DNA of 64,000 nt, from NCBI GenBank assembly GCA_026392415.1, contig JAPLCC010000015.1:1-64000 (forward strand), written 5' to 3'. Of the stretch, positions 44,922 through 53,725 are shown in pieces. A model generated the notes under the pieces. That model ran no database searches and was not told the origin of the DNA. It worked only from the letters and a program-made list of their open reading frames with translations. Source of the DNA: Propionibacteriales bacterium (GTDB taxonomy: Bacteria; Actinomycetota; Actinomycetes; Propionibacteriales; Nocardioidaceae). The translations under genes and the position numbers were made by a program. How positions within the stretch are numbered: position 1 is the stretch's first letter; every line of letters begins with the position of its first letter.

Positions 44922-45284
44922 ATGCCGGAGTCTGCAGCGACCTACCCCGCCAACCTGGGTGCGAATCGTGCCGCTGTCGTGTGGGAGGACCAGATCTGGG
45001 TCCTCGCCCGTCACGACGCGGGAACCGCCCTGGGCCTCACCCTCCACGCCCGCGAGGCCGAAGCACTCGGCCAGCTCGATGACGAGCACGCCTCCCAGCT
45101 GGGTCGGATCTCCAACCGCCTGGTCCGCATCCTCGAGCACATCGAGGGCGCCGACACGGTGCAGATCGGCCGGGTGCCGGGACCCCACGTCAACGCCACG
45201 TTCGAGGTCACCGGCGTGGCCGACGACCGCCTGCACGACATCGCGGTGAAGCTGTCCAACTGGGGCGGCGAAGCACGCGCCTGA
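44922..45284 (+). CDS. Protein of unknown function
   Basis: 120 residues beginning MPESAATYPANLGANRAAVVWEDQ. No signal peptide or membrane segment. A helical centre (AREAEALGQLDDEHASQLGRISNRLVRILEHI) with an amphipathic pattern, then beta-rich residues. Coding character is good. It is 46 bp upstream of the MhuD-like gene and in the same direction. No family recognised. Confidence 0.65.
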   Translation: MPESAATYPANLGANRAAVVWEDQIWVLARHDAGTALGLTLHAREAEALGQLDDEHASQLGRISNRLVRILEHIEGADTVQIGRVPGPHVNATFEVTGVADDRLHDIAVKLSNWGGEARA

Positions 45285-45330
45285 TCCACCCGCTCGCGCC
45301 ACGCGAAGCGCTCGACCGAGGAGAATCCCC

Positions 45331-45648
45331 ATGCCTGTCGTGAAGATCAACGCCATCCACGTGCCTGAGGGCGCAGGCGCGGAGCTCGAGAAGCGGTTCG
45401 CCGCACGCGCAGGAGCCGTGGAGAACTCCCCCGGATTCCTGGGCTTCCAGCTGCTCCGGCCGACCGCGGGCGACCAGCGCTACTTCGTCGTGACCCAGTG
45501 GGCCGACGAGGAGTCGTTCGCCGCCTGGCGCGACGGCCAGGGCAAGGCAGCCCACGCGGACAAGCCCGGCGAGGCCCCCACGAAGCCCGTCGCCACCGGC
45601 GCCGACCTCCTCGAGTTCGAGGTCGTTCTCGAGGTCAAGCCGGCCTGA
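45331..45648 (+). CDS. MhuD-like haem-degrading monooxygenase
   Basis: 105 residues, one antibiotic-biosynthesis-monooxygenase-type ferredoxin-like domain. Residues equal to the haem ligand and pocket of mycobacterial MhuD are all at the same numbers: Asn-7, Trp-66 and His-75. This strongly suggests non-canonical haem breakdown that frees iron in the cytoplasm. GAGGAG lies nine bases before the ATG. Overlaps the convergent SRPBCC gene by 14 bp. Confidence 0.88.
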   Translation: MPVVKINAIHVPEGAGAELEKRFAARAGAVENSPGFLGFQLLRPTAGDQRYFVVTQWADEESFAAWRDGQGKAAHADKPGEAPTKPVATGADLLEFEVVLEVKPA

Positions 45649-46054
45649 GGTTCGCTGCCGCGCGACGCAGGTCCGCGGCGATGGCCGGTCCGCTGCCCCG
45701 GGTGACGAATCGGCCGACTCCTGCGCCCTGCACCGCGAAGTCAGCAGTCACCGTCGAACCGCCCGGCGCCGGCTCGAAAGCCAAAGTGAGCTCGGCACGA
45801 AACGGCCCGAACGAACCGATCTCGACCCACCGCAGCGGACAGGTCGACTCCGTGGTCCGCATCCGGGGCCGGACCCCCGGCACCACGGTGATGTCGGTCC
45901 AGGTCGTGCCGACGGCAGTGGCATCGCCGTCGACCGCCACCACGTCAGCGACCGCACGCAGCGACGACTGCCAATCGGGCCGGTTGCGCGGGTCGGCGAG
46001 GTAGGCGAATGCCAGGTCCGGGGAGACCGGGAAGTCGACCTCGACGCGGGTCAG
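45635..46054 (-). CDS. SRPBCC-family (polyketide cyclase/dehydrase-like) protein, probable CTG start
   Basis: 139 residues if started at CTG 46054: TRVEVDFPVSPDLAFAYLAD, the normal family N terminus, then NRPDWQSSL. No ATG, GTG or TTG lies upstream of a GTG at 45943, which would remove the first 37 residues and break the fold. The CTG overlaps the purB stop (CTGA) and has GGGAG seven bases upstream, fitting translational coupling. Binds a hydrophobic ligand by family; ligand unknown. Confidence 0.78.
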   Translation of the reverse strand: MTRVEVDFPVSPDLAFAYLADPRNRPDWQSSLRAVADVVAVDGDATAVGTTWTDITVVPGVRPRMRTTESTCPLRWVEIGSFGPFRAELTLAFEPAPGGSTVTADFAVQGAGVGRFVTRGSGPAIAADLRRAAANLRPA

Positions 46055-47469
46055 AGGATCGCTCCCGGGTTGTACGCCGCGGCGTCCGGGTGCTGCTCGA
46101 CCAGCTCAGCCACCTGGCGGCACACGGCCTGCGTCTGGGCGACGGCCGCACCCGTGAAGGTGATCGGGTCGGCGACCAGCGACTGCAGCTGGTCGGTCGT
46201 CAGGCCGAGACGCTCGTCAGCGGCCAGCTTGGCGAAGACGTCGTTCTCGGCCTGGCCCTGGCGCATCGCGAGCGCCGTGCCGACGGCGGCTTCCTTGATC
46301 GCCTCGTGCGCCGCCTCGCGACCAACGCCGTTGCGGACCGCGGCCATCAGCACCTTGGTGGTGGCGAGGTAGGGCAGGTACCGGTCCAGCTCACGCTGGA
46401 TCACGGCCGGGAACGCACCGAACTCGTCGAGCACGGTGAGGAAGGTCTGGAACAGCCCGTCGACGGCGAAGAACGCGTCGGGCAGCGCCACGCGTCGTAC
46501 GACGGAGCAGGAGACGTCGCCCTCGTTCCACTGGTCGCCGGCGAGCTCGCCGACCATGGAGAGGTAACCGCGGGTGATGACGGCGAGGCCGTTGACCCGC
46601 TCGCAGGAACGGGTGTTCATCTTGTGGGGCATCGCGGACGAGCCGACCTGGCCCTCCTTGAAGCCCTCGGTGACGATCTCGTTGCCAGCCATCAGGCGGA
46701 TCGTGGTCGCGAGGTTGCTCGGCGCAGCGGTCAGCTGGACGAGCGCGGAGACGACGTCGAAGTCGAGGGAGCGCGGGTAGACCTGGCCGACGCTCGTCAG
46801 CACCCGGTCGAAGCCGAGGTGGGCAGCGACGCGCTGCTCGAGGTCGGCCAGCTTGTCGGCGTCACCACCGAGCAGGTCGAGCATGTCCTGGGCAGTGCCC
46901 ATCGGGCCCTTGATGCCACGCAGCGGGTAGCGCGCAAGCAGCTGCTCGATCCGCTCGACACCGATCAGCAGTTCGTCGGCGACGGTCGCGAAGCGCTTGC
47001 CGAGGGTGGTCGCCTGAGCTGCGACGTTGTGGCTGCGGCCAGCCATGACGGTGGTCTCGTGCTCGGCCGCCAGGCGCGCGAGGCGGGCCAGGGTGGCGAC
47101 AGCCCGGTCCCGGAGCAGCGTCAGGGACTGCTTCACCTGGAGCTGCTCGACGTTCTCGGTGAGGTCGCGGGAGGTCATGCCCTTGTGGATGTGCTCGTGG
47201 CCGGCAAGGGCCGCGAACTCCTCGATCCGGGCCTTCACGTCGTGGCGGGTGATCCGCTCCCGGGCAGCGATGCTCGCCAGGTCGACCTTCTCGATCACGT
47301 CCTCGTAGGCCTCGATGACGCCGTCGGGGACCTCGATGCCGAGGTCCTTCTGCGCCTTGAGCACGGCAATCCAGAGCTGGCGCTCGAGGACGATCTTGTG
47401 CTCCGGCGACCAGATCTGCGCGAGGTCGGCAGCGGCGTAACGGGTGGCGAGGACGTTCGGGACGGTCAC
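46051..47469 (-). CDS. purB: Adenylosuccinate lyase
   Basis: 472 residues. Cleaves SAICAR and adenylosuccinate. The signature GSSAMPHKMNT is near residue 290, the catalytic-His regions GMTSRDLTENV and MAGRSHNVAAQATT are intact, and the lid Ser is in GSSAMP. Start is GTG 47469 (TVPNVLATRYA); ATG 47478 is an alternative three codons earlier. Its stop overlaps the downstream SRPBCC gene. Confidence 0.96.
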   Translation of the reverse strand: MTVPNVLATRYAAADLAQIWSPEHKIVLERQLWIAVLKAQKDLGIEVPDGVIEAYEDVIEKVDLASIAARERITRHDVKARIEEFAALAGHEHIHKGMTSRDLTENVEQLQVKQSLTLLRDRAVATLARLARLAAEHETTVMAGRSHNVAAQATTLGKRFATVADELLIGVERIEQLLARYPLRGIKGPMGTAQDMLDLLGGDADKLADLEQRVAAHLGFDRVLTSVGQVYPRSLDFDVVSALVQLTAAPSNLATTIRLMAGNEIVTEGFKEGQVGSSAMPHKMNTRSCERVNGLAVITRGYLSMVGELAGDQWNEGDVSCSVVRRVALPDAFFAVDGLFQTFLTVLDEFGAFPAVIQRELDRYLPYLATTKVLMAAVRNGVGREAAHEAIKEAAVGTALAMRQGQAENDVFAKLAADERLGLTTDQLQSLVADPITFTGAAVAQTQAVCRQVAELVEQHPDAAAYNPGAIL

Positions 47470-47488
47470 GTCCCTCATTCTCCCATGT

Positions 47489-47983
47489 TCAGCGCGCCGG
47501 TCGGACCAGCACCAGTTCACCGTCCTCGTTCGCGCCGCGCAGGACGGTGAACCCGGCCTTGGCCGCCACCCGAAGGCTGGCCTTGTTGGTCGGCTCGATG
47601 CTCGCGCGGATGCGTACGTGCTGCCGGTCGACGGGGACCAGGAGTGCCTCGAGCGCCTCGGTCGCCAGGCCCAGGCCGCGTGCGTCGGCGACCAGCCCGT
47701 AGCCGACCTCGGTCTCGAGGATGCCGTCGTCGGCCGGCGCCGGCGGCCCGAAGAAGCCGATGGAGCCGACCACGACGCCCGCGTGCACGATGGATCGTGG
47801 GCTCCACGGGTCGCCCTCACGCCAGAGCGTCGCCGCGCCGAGGTCGTCCTCGCGCGGGAAGTCGGCGTGCCAGCCGGGGCGTCGGTCACCGGACCGGATC
47901 GCCTCAACCGTCGGGGCGTCCCAGAGGACCATGTGCAGGCGGGCCGTTGCGAGTCCGACCGGCTGTTCAGCAGATTCAGCCAT
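47489..47983 (-). CDS. GNAT-family N-acetyltransferase
   Basis: 164 residues. RimJ/RimL-like: LHMVLWDAPTVEAIRSGDR near the N terminus, VGYGLVADARGLGLATEALEALL as acetyl-CoA loop, and EPTNKASLRVAAKAGF as the C-terminal motif. Substrate unknown. Twelve to twenty bases upstream of purB and likely co-transcribed. Confidence 0.88.
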   Translation of the reverse strand: MAESAEQPVGLATARLHMVLWDAPTVEAIRSGDRRPGWHADFPREDDLGAATLWREGDPWSPRSIVHAGVVVGSIGFFGPPAPADDGILETEVGYGLVADARGLGLATEALEALLVPVDRQHVRIRASIEPTNKASLRVAAKAGFTVLRGANEDGELVLVRPAR

Positions 47984-48035
47984 GGCCCAACCCTGCCATC
48001 TCGTGGGCGCGATCCGGCATCGGTCGTCCACAGGG

Positions 48036-48539
48036 TCAGTCGTCGTCCAGCATCTTCTGCCACCACACGACGTCGATCCAGCGATCGTGCTTGCGACCGA
48101 CCTCGCGCAGCACGCCTTGGCGTTCGAAGCCACAGGCGCGATGCAGTGCCTCGCTCGCGTCGTTCGGCAGGGAGATGCACGCCAGCGCCGTGCGCATCCC
48201 GCCGGCAACGAGCCGGGCCAACAGGTCGTCGTACAGGCGCCGACCGAGGCCTCGACCAGTGGCATCGGGGGCGAGGTAGATGGTCACCTCGCGGGTGCCG
48301 TCGTAGGCACCCTTGGGCCGGAACGCGGACGAGTAGGCGAAGCCGAGGACCGCATCACCGTCGGTCGCGACCAGGAAGTGGTCGCCCGGGTGGGTGGAGG
48401 CGACCAGCCCCTCCCACTTGGAGCGGGGCGGCGGCGTCAGGTCGAACGTCGCGGTGCCCTCGTCGACCTCGCGGGCATAGATCGCCGCGACGGCGTCGAG
48501 GTCGGCATCCGTTGCCGGCCGAATGATCAAAGTGCTCAT
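48036..48539 (-). CDS. GNAT acetyltransferase, phosphinothricin/methionine-sulfone type
   Basis: 167 residues. IRPATDADLDAVAAIYAREVDEG and the FDLTPPP segment, then TIYLAPDATGRGLGRRLYDDLL (acetyl-CoA loop) and SEALHRACGFERQGVLREVG are typical of the Pat/YncA group, which acetylates amino-acid-like compounds. ATG overlaps the purD stop (ATGA). Confidence 0.9.
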   Translation of the reverse strand: MSTLIIRPATDADLDAVAAIYAREVDEGTATFDLTPPPRSKWEGLVASTHPGDHFLVATDGDAVLGFAYSSAFRPKGAYDGTREVTIYLAPDATGRGLGRRLYDDLLARLVAGGMRTALACISLPNDASEALHRACGFERQGVLREVGRKHDRWIDVVWWQKMLDDD

Positions 48540-49807
48540 TCGTCCTTGAGGGACGCGCCCTCGATGACGCCCAGCGGCTCCGCAGCGATGTCGGATCGGC
48601 GCTGCAGGCCGTCGAAGGTGATCAGGTCGGCGGCGGCGTAGGCCCGCGAGCGGGCATCGGCGACGTCGTACCCGATCGCACGTACGGCGAGCACCCGGCC
48701 GCCATCCGTGACGAGGGCACCGTCACTGAGCGTCGTACCGGCGTGGATCACGTCGACGTCGCTGACGCCGTTGGCCACACCGACTCCCGTGATCACGTCG
48801 CCCTTCGAGGACGACTCCGGATAGCCCGCCGAAGCGAGGACGACGGTCACCGACGCGGCGTCCCGGAAGAGCGGCGCCGACGTCTCGGCGAGGCGACCGT
48901 TGGCGGCCGCGGACAGCAGCTCGCCGAGCGGCGACTCGAGAAGTGCCAGGACCGGCTGGATGTCCGGGTCGCCGAAGCGGCAGTTGAACTCGATCACCCG
49001 CGGACCGGTCTCGGTGAGTGCGAGCCCGACGTAGAGGCAGCCGACGAACGGCGCACCGCGGCGGTTCATCTCGTCGAGTGTGGGTTGTACGACGGACTGC
49101 ATCACCGTGGTCGCGAGGTCGCCCGGCGCCCAGGTCAGGGGCGAGTAGGAGCCCATGCCGCCGGTGTTCGGGCCGCGTCCGCCGTCGAAGATCCGCTTGA
49201 AGTCCTGTGCGGGCTGGAGGGGGTGGGCAGTCTTGCCGTCGCACACCGCGAACAGCGACACCTCGGGGCCATCGAGGAACTCCTCGATCACGACCCGGCC
49301 ACAGCCGGCCGCGTGGGCAATGGCCTCGTCACGGTCCCGGGTGACGACGACGCCCTTGCCCGCTGCGAGCGCGTCGTCCTTCACGACGTACGGCGCACCG
49401 AACTCGTCGAGCGCGGCCGCGACCTCCTCGGCGGTAGTGCAGGTGCGCGAGCCCGCGGTCGGAACACCCGCGGCGGCCATGACCTCCTTGGAGAAGGCCT
49501 TCGATCCCTCGAGCTGCGCAGCATCCCTCGAGGGGCCGAAGACGGCGATCCCCCGGGCGCGCACTGCGTCGGCGACACCCGCGACGAGCGGCGCCTCGGG
49601 CCCGATGATCACGAGGTCGGCCCCGATGTCCGTGGCCAGCGCGGCGACCGCCGTACCGTCCATCGGGTCAACGGGGTGCAGCGTCGCGAACGCGCCGATG
49701 CCGGGATTGCCCGGCGCCGCGTGGACCTCCGTCACGGAGGGGTCGCGGGAGAGCGCGAGAGCGAGCGCGTGCTCGCGGCCGCCGGTGCCGATGACGAGGG
49801 TCTTCAC
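48536..49807 (-). CDS. purD: Phosphoribosylamine-glycine ligase
   Basis: 423 residues. ATP-grasp enzyme making GAR. Motifs: VIGTGGREHALALAL at the N terminus, PYVVKDDALAAGKGVVV near residue 145, GGRGPNTGGMGSYSP near 215, and VIEFNCRFGDPDIQPVL near 280. GTG start; TAGGAT ends eight bases upstream, without a Shine-Dalgarno. Confidence 0.97.
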   Translation of the reverse strand: MKTLVIGTGGREHALALALSRDPSVTEVHAAPGNPGIGAFATLHPVDPMDGTAVAALATDIGADLVIIGPEAPLVAGVADAVRARGIAVFGPSRDAAQLEGSKAFSKEVMAAAGVPTAGSRTCTTAEEVAAALDEFGAPYVVKDDALAAGKGVVVTRDRDEAIAHAAGCGRVVIEEFLDGPEVSLFAVCDGKTAHPLQPAQDFKRIFDGGRGPNTGGMGSYSPLTWAPGDLATTVMQSVVQPTLDEMNRRGAPFVGCLYVGLALTETGPRVIEFNCRFGDPDIQPVLALLESPLGELLSAAANGRLAETSAPLFRDAASVTVVLASAGYPESSSKGDVITGVGVANGVSDVDVIHAGTTLSDGALVTDGGRVLAVRAIGYDVADARSRAYAAADLITFDGLQRRSDIAAEPLGVIEGASLKDE

Positions 49808-49842
49808 GGGCACTGATCCTAGTGAGGGACGGGACGCCCGGT

Positions 49843-51126
49843 TCAGCGGAGCGGGTGCCGGACGATCGCCTGCTCGCGCTCGGGCCCCACGCCGATGACC
49901 GAGATCCGGCCACCCGAGCGCGCCTCGACGTACTCGACGTAGTCCTGGGCGGCCTTCGGCAGGTCCTCGAAGGCGCGGCAACCGGTGAGGTCCTCGGACC
50001 AGCCCGGCAGGTTCTCGTAGACCGGGACCGCGTGGTGGAAGTCGGTCTGGTTGACCGGCATCTCCTCGTGACGGACGCCGTCGACGTCGTAGGCGACACA
50101 GACCGGCACCACGTCGAGGCCGGTGAGCACGTCGAGCTTGGTGAGGACGAAGTCGGTGACGCCGTTGACCCGGGCGGCGTAACGCGCGATGACGGTGTCG
50201 TACCAGCCACAACGGCGCGGGCGGCCGGTCGTCGTGCCGAACTCGAAGCCCTGCTTGCGCAGGAACTCGCCCTTGTCGTCGTTGAGCTCGGTCGGGAACG
50301 GACCCTCGCCGACGCGCGTGGTGTAAGCCTTCACGATCGCGATGACCTGGTCGATCCGGGTCGGCGGAATGCCCGATCCGGTGCAGGCACCGCCCGACGT
50401 CGCGCTGCTGGACGTGACGAACGGGTAGGTGCCGTGGTCGACGTCGAGCAGCGTGGCCTGGCCGGCCTCGAGCAGCACGACCTCACCACGGTCGAGGGCC
50501 TGGCCCAGGAGCAGCGTCGTGTCGCAGACGTACGGCGCCAGCCGCTCGGCGTGGCTCCGCAGCTCTGCGACGGTCTGCTCGACCGAGGGCGCGCGGCGGT
50601 TGTAGATCTTGGTGAGGATCTGCCCCTTGAGTTCGAGAGCGCCCTCGACCTTCTGGGTGAGGATCTTCTCGTCGAAGAGGTCTTGGACCCGGATGCCGAT
50701 CCGGTTCATCTTGTCGGCGTACGTCGGACCGATGCCGCGGCCGGTGGTGCCGATCTTGCGGCTGCCGAGGAAGCGCTCGGCGACCTTGTCGACCTGGCGG
50801 TTGTAGTCGGCGATGACGTGCGCGTTGGCGCTGAGCTTGAGCTTCGAGGTGTCGATGCCGCGCGCTTCGAGGCCGTCGATCTCGTGGAACAGCACGTCGA
50901 TGTCGACGACGACGCCGTTGCCGATGACGGGGGTGCAGCCGGGGGTGAGGATGCCGGAGGGCAGCAGGTGCAGCGCGTACTTCTCGTCGCCGATGACCAC
51001 GGTGTGGCCGGCGTTGTTGCCGCCGTTGAACTTCACCACGTAGTCGACCTGGCTGCCCAGGTGGTCGGTCGCCTTGCCCTTGCCCTCGTCGCCCCACTGG
51101 GCTCCGACGATCACGATCGCAGGCAT
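49843..51126 (-). CDS. purA: Adenylosuccinate synthetase
   Basis: 427 residues. GTP-dependent conversion of IMP to adenylosuccinate. Motifs: [15 protein letters not shown] at the N terminus, [26 protein letters not shown] near residue 130, [17 protein letters not shown], and [11 protein letters not shown] near 305. GAAGGAGA precedes the ATG. Two stable hairpins lie in the 5' leader. Confidence 0.98.
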   Translation of the reverse strand: MPAIVIVGAQWGDEGKGKATDHLGSQVDYVVKFNGGNNAGHTVVIGDEKYALHLLPSGILTPGCTPVIGNGVVVDIDVLFHEIDGLEARGIDTSKLKLSANAHVIADYNRQVDKVAERFLGSRKIGTTGRGIGPTYADKMNRIGIRVQDLFDEKILTQKVEGALELKGQILTKIYNRRAPSVEQTVAELRSHAERLAPYVCDTTLLLGQALDRGEVVLLEAGQATLLDVDHGTYPFVTSSSATSGGACTGSGIPPTRIDQVIAIVKAYTTRVGEGPFPTELNDDKGEFLRKQGFEFGTTTGRPRRCGWYDTVIARYAARVNGVTDFVLTKLDVLTGLDVVPVCVAYDVDGVRHEEMPVNQTDFHHAVPVYENLPGWSEDLTGCRAFEDLPKAAQDYVEYVEARSGGRISVIGVGPEREQAIVRHPLR

Positions 51127-51144
51127 TGGTGTCTCCTTCGCTCG

Positions 51145-51163
51145 GGACGGAGTCCCTCCGTCC
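51145..51163 (-). promoter_or_regulatory. Leader hairpin next to the purA ribosome site
   Basis: GGACGGAG and CTCCGTCC form a perfect 8-bp stem with a 3-nt loop, 19 bp before the purA ATG and just before GAAGGAGA. It could limit or protect translation. No T run follows, so it is not a terminator. Confidence 0.45.
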
Positions 51164-51226
51164 GGAGACGGCTGCTCAACGCGCCACTTGTTCTTGTGGT
51201 GGTCATGGTGCTGATGGTCCTGACAT

Positions 51227-51259
51227 GCAAGAAGCCCCGGCAAGGACCGGGGCTCTTGC
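51227..51259 (-). promoter_or_regulatory. Second, larger hairpin upstream of purA
   Basis: GCAAGAAGCCCCGG pairs with CCGGGGCTCTTGC apart from one bulged base, loop of six. It lies ~100 bp before purA and ~85 bp before the divergent gene. Neither strand has a T run after it. Confidence 0.5.
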
Positions 51260-51305
51260 GGCGACACGTTACCAAACCGAGGCGGACGCGCTAGATTCCA
51301 CAAAC

Positions 51306-51319
51306 GAGAACACGTTCTA
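51306..51319 (+). promoter_or_regulatory. KstR-like operator upstream of SnoaL-like gene
   Basis: GAGAACACGTTCTA matches TnnAACnnGTTnnA except the first base and is nearly identical to the site at 19411. It ends 23 bases before the GTG start. Confidence 0.55.
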
Positions 51320-51342
51320 CTTCGACGCCCAAGGAGGGCACC

Positions 51343-51717
51343 GTGACCGCCAGCAGGGAATCCATCCTCGAGACCGTCCAGCGCTACGTCGACCTGGTCG
51401 CCACCGGCACCTCCGCCGAGGTCGTCGCGTTGTACGCCGACGGCGCGACCGTCGAGGACCCGGTCGGCAGCGAGGTGCGTACGACGCCCGAGTCGATCGC
51501 CGAGTTCTACGGCGCGCTCGACGGACTCGAGCAGGAGGCGCGACTGATCCACGCGCGGGTCGCCGGCAACGAGGCCGCCTTCGCCTTCGAGCTCGTCACC
51601 AAGGTCGGCGACCAGCGCTACACCCTGGCTCCCGTCGACGTGATGACCTTCGACGACGACGGCAAGATCACCAGCATGCGGGCCTTCTGGTCCGGCGAGG
51701 ACATGGTCATCAGCTAG
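51343..51717 (+). CDS. SnoaL/NTF2-like protein, ketosteroid-isomerase type
   Basis: 124 residues, a single cone-shaped NTF2-like domain: [31 protein letters not shown], with [17 protein letters not shown] as in delta-5-3-ketosteroid isomerases and related hydrases. GTG at 51343 with GGAGGG seven bases upstream. The KstR-like operator supports a role in steroid breakdown, inferred. Overlaps the convergent gene by 8 bp. Confidence 0.85.
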   Translation: MTASRESILETVQRYVDLVATGTSAEVVALYADGATVEDPVGSEVRTTPESIAEFYGALDGLEQEARLIHARVAGNEAAFAFELVTKVGDQRYTLAPVDVMTFDDDGKITSMRAFWSGEDMVIS

Positions 51718-52378
51718 GCGAAGTGCACCACTCGCGACCGACCTCGGTGCCGCAGCCGATCATCCGCCACGGCACGTGGAGGTCGTGCTCGTCACCATCG
51801 ATCTCGTAGGTGATGGTGAATCCGTCGATGTCGGCGCCTTCACGCGGAACCTTCATCACGATGTCCAGCTCCATCAACTCGGACTCTGGATCGTTCGACT
51901 CGTCGCAGGGCAAGGTCACCCTGGTTCCGTCGAAGTCGGTGGAGAAGTCGCCCCGAGCCTCGAATCCAACATCACCCGGCCGCCCGACCATGTCAATGAT
52001 CGGCGTCCACACACCAGGCACCCCCTTGCGCTGCCCCCCGTCGGGGATGCGCCGAATGATGGGGCGTATCTCGAGGGGCTCCACGTTGACGTCGTAGGCG
52101 ACGGAGCGCAGGACTGGCGCCGGGTCAGACGAGTGGCCGTCTCGGCACAAGAGGAAGCCTTGGGTGTAGTAGTACGGAGCCCTCGGCGGCGGATCGAGAC
52201 CCTTGGCTCCGGATCCCGTCAACACCACCAATGCCCCATCGAACGCTGGCTCGCCCGAGGGCACATCGCCGCCATATGCGTGATCGACCGAGCACTTCAC
52301 CATCGCAAGACTCACTGCCAGCAGAAGCCCGAGCCAGATGTACCCGGAGCGCCCGGAGCACGTCCCATCACTGGCCAC
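51710..52378 (-). CDS. Membrane-anchored exported protein of unknown function
   Basis: 222 residues. One N-terminal hydrophobic segment ([15 protein letters not shown]) followed by a Cys that is not in a proper lipobox; the rest is outside and beta-rich with Cys in LLCRDG, LPCDES, IGCGTE and EWCTS that may pair. GTG start 3 nt after the stop of the upstream exported-protein gene. No family recognised. Confidence 0.68.
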   Translation of the reverse strand: MASDGTCSGRSGYIWLGLLLAVSLAMVKCSVDHAYGGDVPSGEPAFDGALVVLTGSGAKGLDPPPRAPYYYTQGFLLCRDGHSSDPAPVLRSVAYDVNVEPLEIRPIIRRIPDGGQRKGVPGVWTPIIDMVGRPGDVGFEARGDFSTDFDGTRVTLPCDESNDPESELMELDIVMKVPREGADIDGFTITYEIDGDEHDLHVPWRMIGCGTEVGREWCTSPS

Positions 52379-52381
52379 GGA

Positions 52382-53668
52382 TCAGCGGTACCTCTCCATC
52401 ACCTTGCCGGCGCGGGACGGCCAGTCGTTGTTCCCGCACAGCATCTTGTTCTTGCCGACGATGTCGTAGGTCAGGCTCTGCGTCCGGGAGTACTTGCGGG
52501 AGACGCCGAGGTCGATGCCCAAGACGTCCTTGAGCTTGACACCCGCACCGTAGTCATAGTTGTTGCCGTCGGCGTGGTTGCGAATGAATGGACCAGGCAG
52601 AGCCTCCACGCACTTCTTCCATTTCGGCCGGTTGATTCCCTTGGTGTTGCTGGCCGTGCCACCGGTCTCACCGGCGGGGATCCAGTGGACGTGATCACAG
52701 GCCGGACCGGCGAGATAGTTGTAGGACTCCACCCGTCGGTACTCGATCTCCTTGCGATAGCTGCGCTTCACGCCCGACGGGTTCCAGATCTTGGTCCACC
52801 CGCCGTCGATCGACCGGGTCCCGCTCAGCGCCGCATGGACGCCCGGGAACTTGAGCGCGCCGCCATAGGTCGTGCTGTTGGCACTCCCACTCCCGACAGT
52901 CATCCAGGCCTTGGACTTGCCCACCGGATAGCTCGTTCCGACGGTGGCCCACACCCGCTTCCTCGGCAGGGTTCGCGTCTGATGGGGACCCTCACCGCCA
53001 TGGGGACAGCGGGCCGACATGGCGCGAGGCTCCATCACGCCACCGTCCCACCCACCCTCGCGCCGGTCGTCGGGACTCAGGAACACCGGCCCGCCCAACG
53101 CGTCAACCTCGTCAGCAAGCGCGCCAGCCCTGCTCACTGTCGCCGTCCTTCGCGCGAACCTCAGTTCGGGGCCGCTGGTCACCTCGTCGACCACGCGCAG
53201 GTCCTCAGGGTCAACCCACCGAGCGGACTCAGCGCGAACACGGGCGACTCTGGCCAAGGTCGTCGGCGTCGTCACCGCCTGCGACGACAGCGACGTGTAC
53301 CAGGCCTTCTCGTCCGTGCTGGCGTGAATCAGGACGTTGACCATTCCACTGTCCGACCAGAATCCTGGCGGCACCTCGCTCGGCGCCAACCGGATCACCA
53401 GCCGGTGCCCCTGCTCCACACTGATGTCGGCCTCGTCAATGAAGTACGTCGGCAACGAATCACCGACCTTTGCCGCACCGGGCTCTTCCGGCACGAGCTC
53501 AGCCTCGACGTCGCCGACACCGAACTCGTGCGGGAGGACACCGGTCGCAACGATCGGGTCGGCCGCTGGACCAACAGCAGCAACTCCACCGTTCGGTACG
53601 GCTACGGCGACCGTGAGCGGTGCGCCCAGCAGAAGCGTCAACAAAAGGACTCGTGCCCGAGAATTCAT
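52382..53668 (-). CDS. Secreted protein of unknown function
   Basis: 428 residues. Signal peptide (SRARVLLLTLLLGAPLTVAVA). An N-terminal region and a C-terminal ~180-residue beta-rich domain with three Cys (GPACDHV, WKKCVEAL, KMLCGN) and NYDYGAGVKLKDVLGIDLG. ATG at 53668 gives the best signal peptide, although no ribosome site is seen; ATG 53695 is an alternative. A shared palindromic motif lies upstream. Pairs with the exported gene that follows. Confidence 0.72.
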   Translation of the reverse strand: MNSRARVLLLTLLLGAPLTVAVAVPNGGVAAVGPAADPIVATGVLPHEFGVGDVEAELVPEEPGAAKVGDSLPTYFIDEADISVEQGHRLVIRLAPSEVPPGFWSDSGMVNVLIHASTDEKAWYTSLSSQAVTTPTTLARVARVRAESARWVDPEDLRVVDEVTSGPELRFARRTATVSRAGALADEVDALGGPVFLSPDDRREGGWDGGVMEPRAMSARCPHGGEGPHQTRTLPRKRVWATVGTSYPVGKSKAWMTVGSGSANSTTYGGALKFPGVHAALSGTRSIDGGWTKIWNPSGVKRSYRKEIEYRRVESYNYLAGPACDHVHWIPAGETGGTASNTKGINRPKWKKCVEALPGPFIRNHADGNNYDYGAGVKLKDVLGIDLGVSRKYSRTQSLTYDIVGKNKMLCGNNDWPSRAGKVMERYR

Positions 53669-53687
53669 GGGTCGAAGACTGGTGTAC

Positions 53688-53708
53688 CCATACATGTATT
53701 GTCAATAC
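53688..53708 (-). promoter_or_regulatory. Palindromic motif, second copy
   Basis: GTATTGACAATAC (6+6 around one base) adjoins ATACATGTAT and the 9-mer CATGTATGG, shared with the region upstream of the gene at 25913. Twenty bases before the start. Confidence 0.4.
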
Positions 53709-53725
53709 GCGTATGCGTCCAGCGC

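Noticed and set aside
51202..51225. A seven-codon reading frame (MSGPSAP) in the purA leader as a leader peptide
   Set aside because: No ribosome site, no run of regulatory codons, and too short to be meaningful.
53700..53705. TTGACA as a -35 element for the secreted-protein gene at 52382
   Set aside because: No fitting -10 lies 16-18 bases downstream; the bases are better explained as part of the GTATTGACAATAC palindrome.
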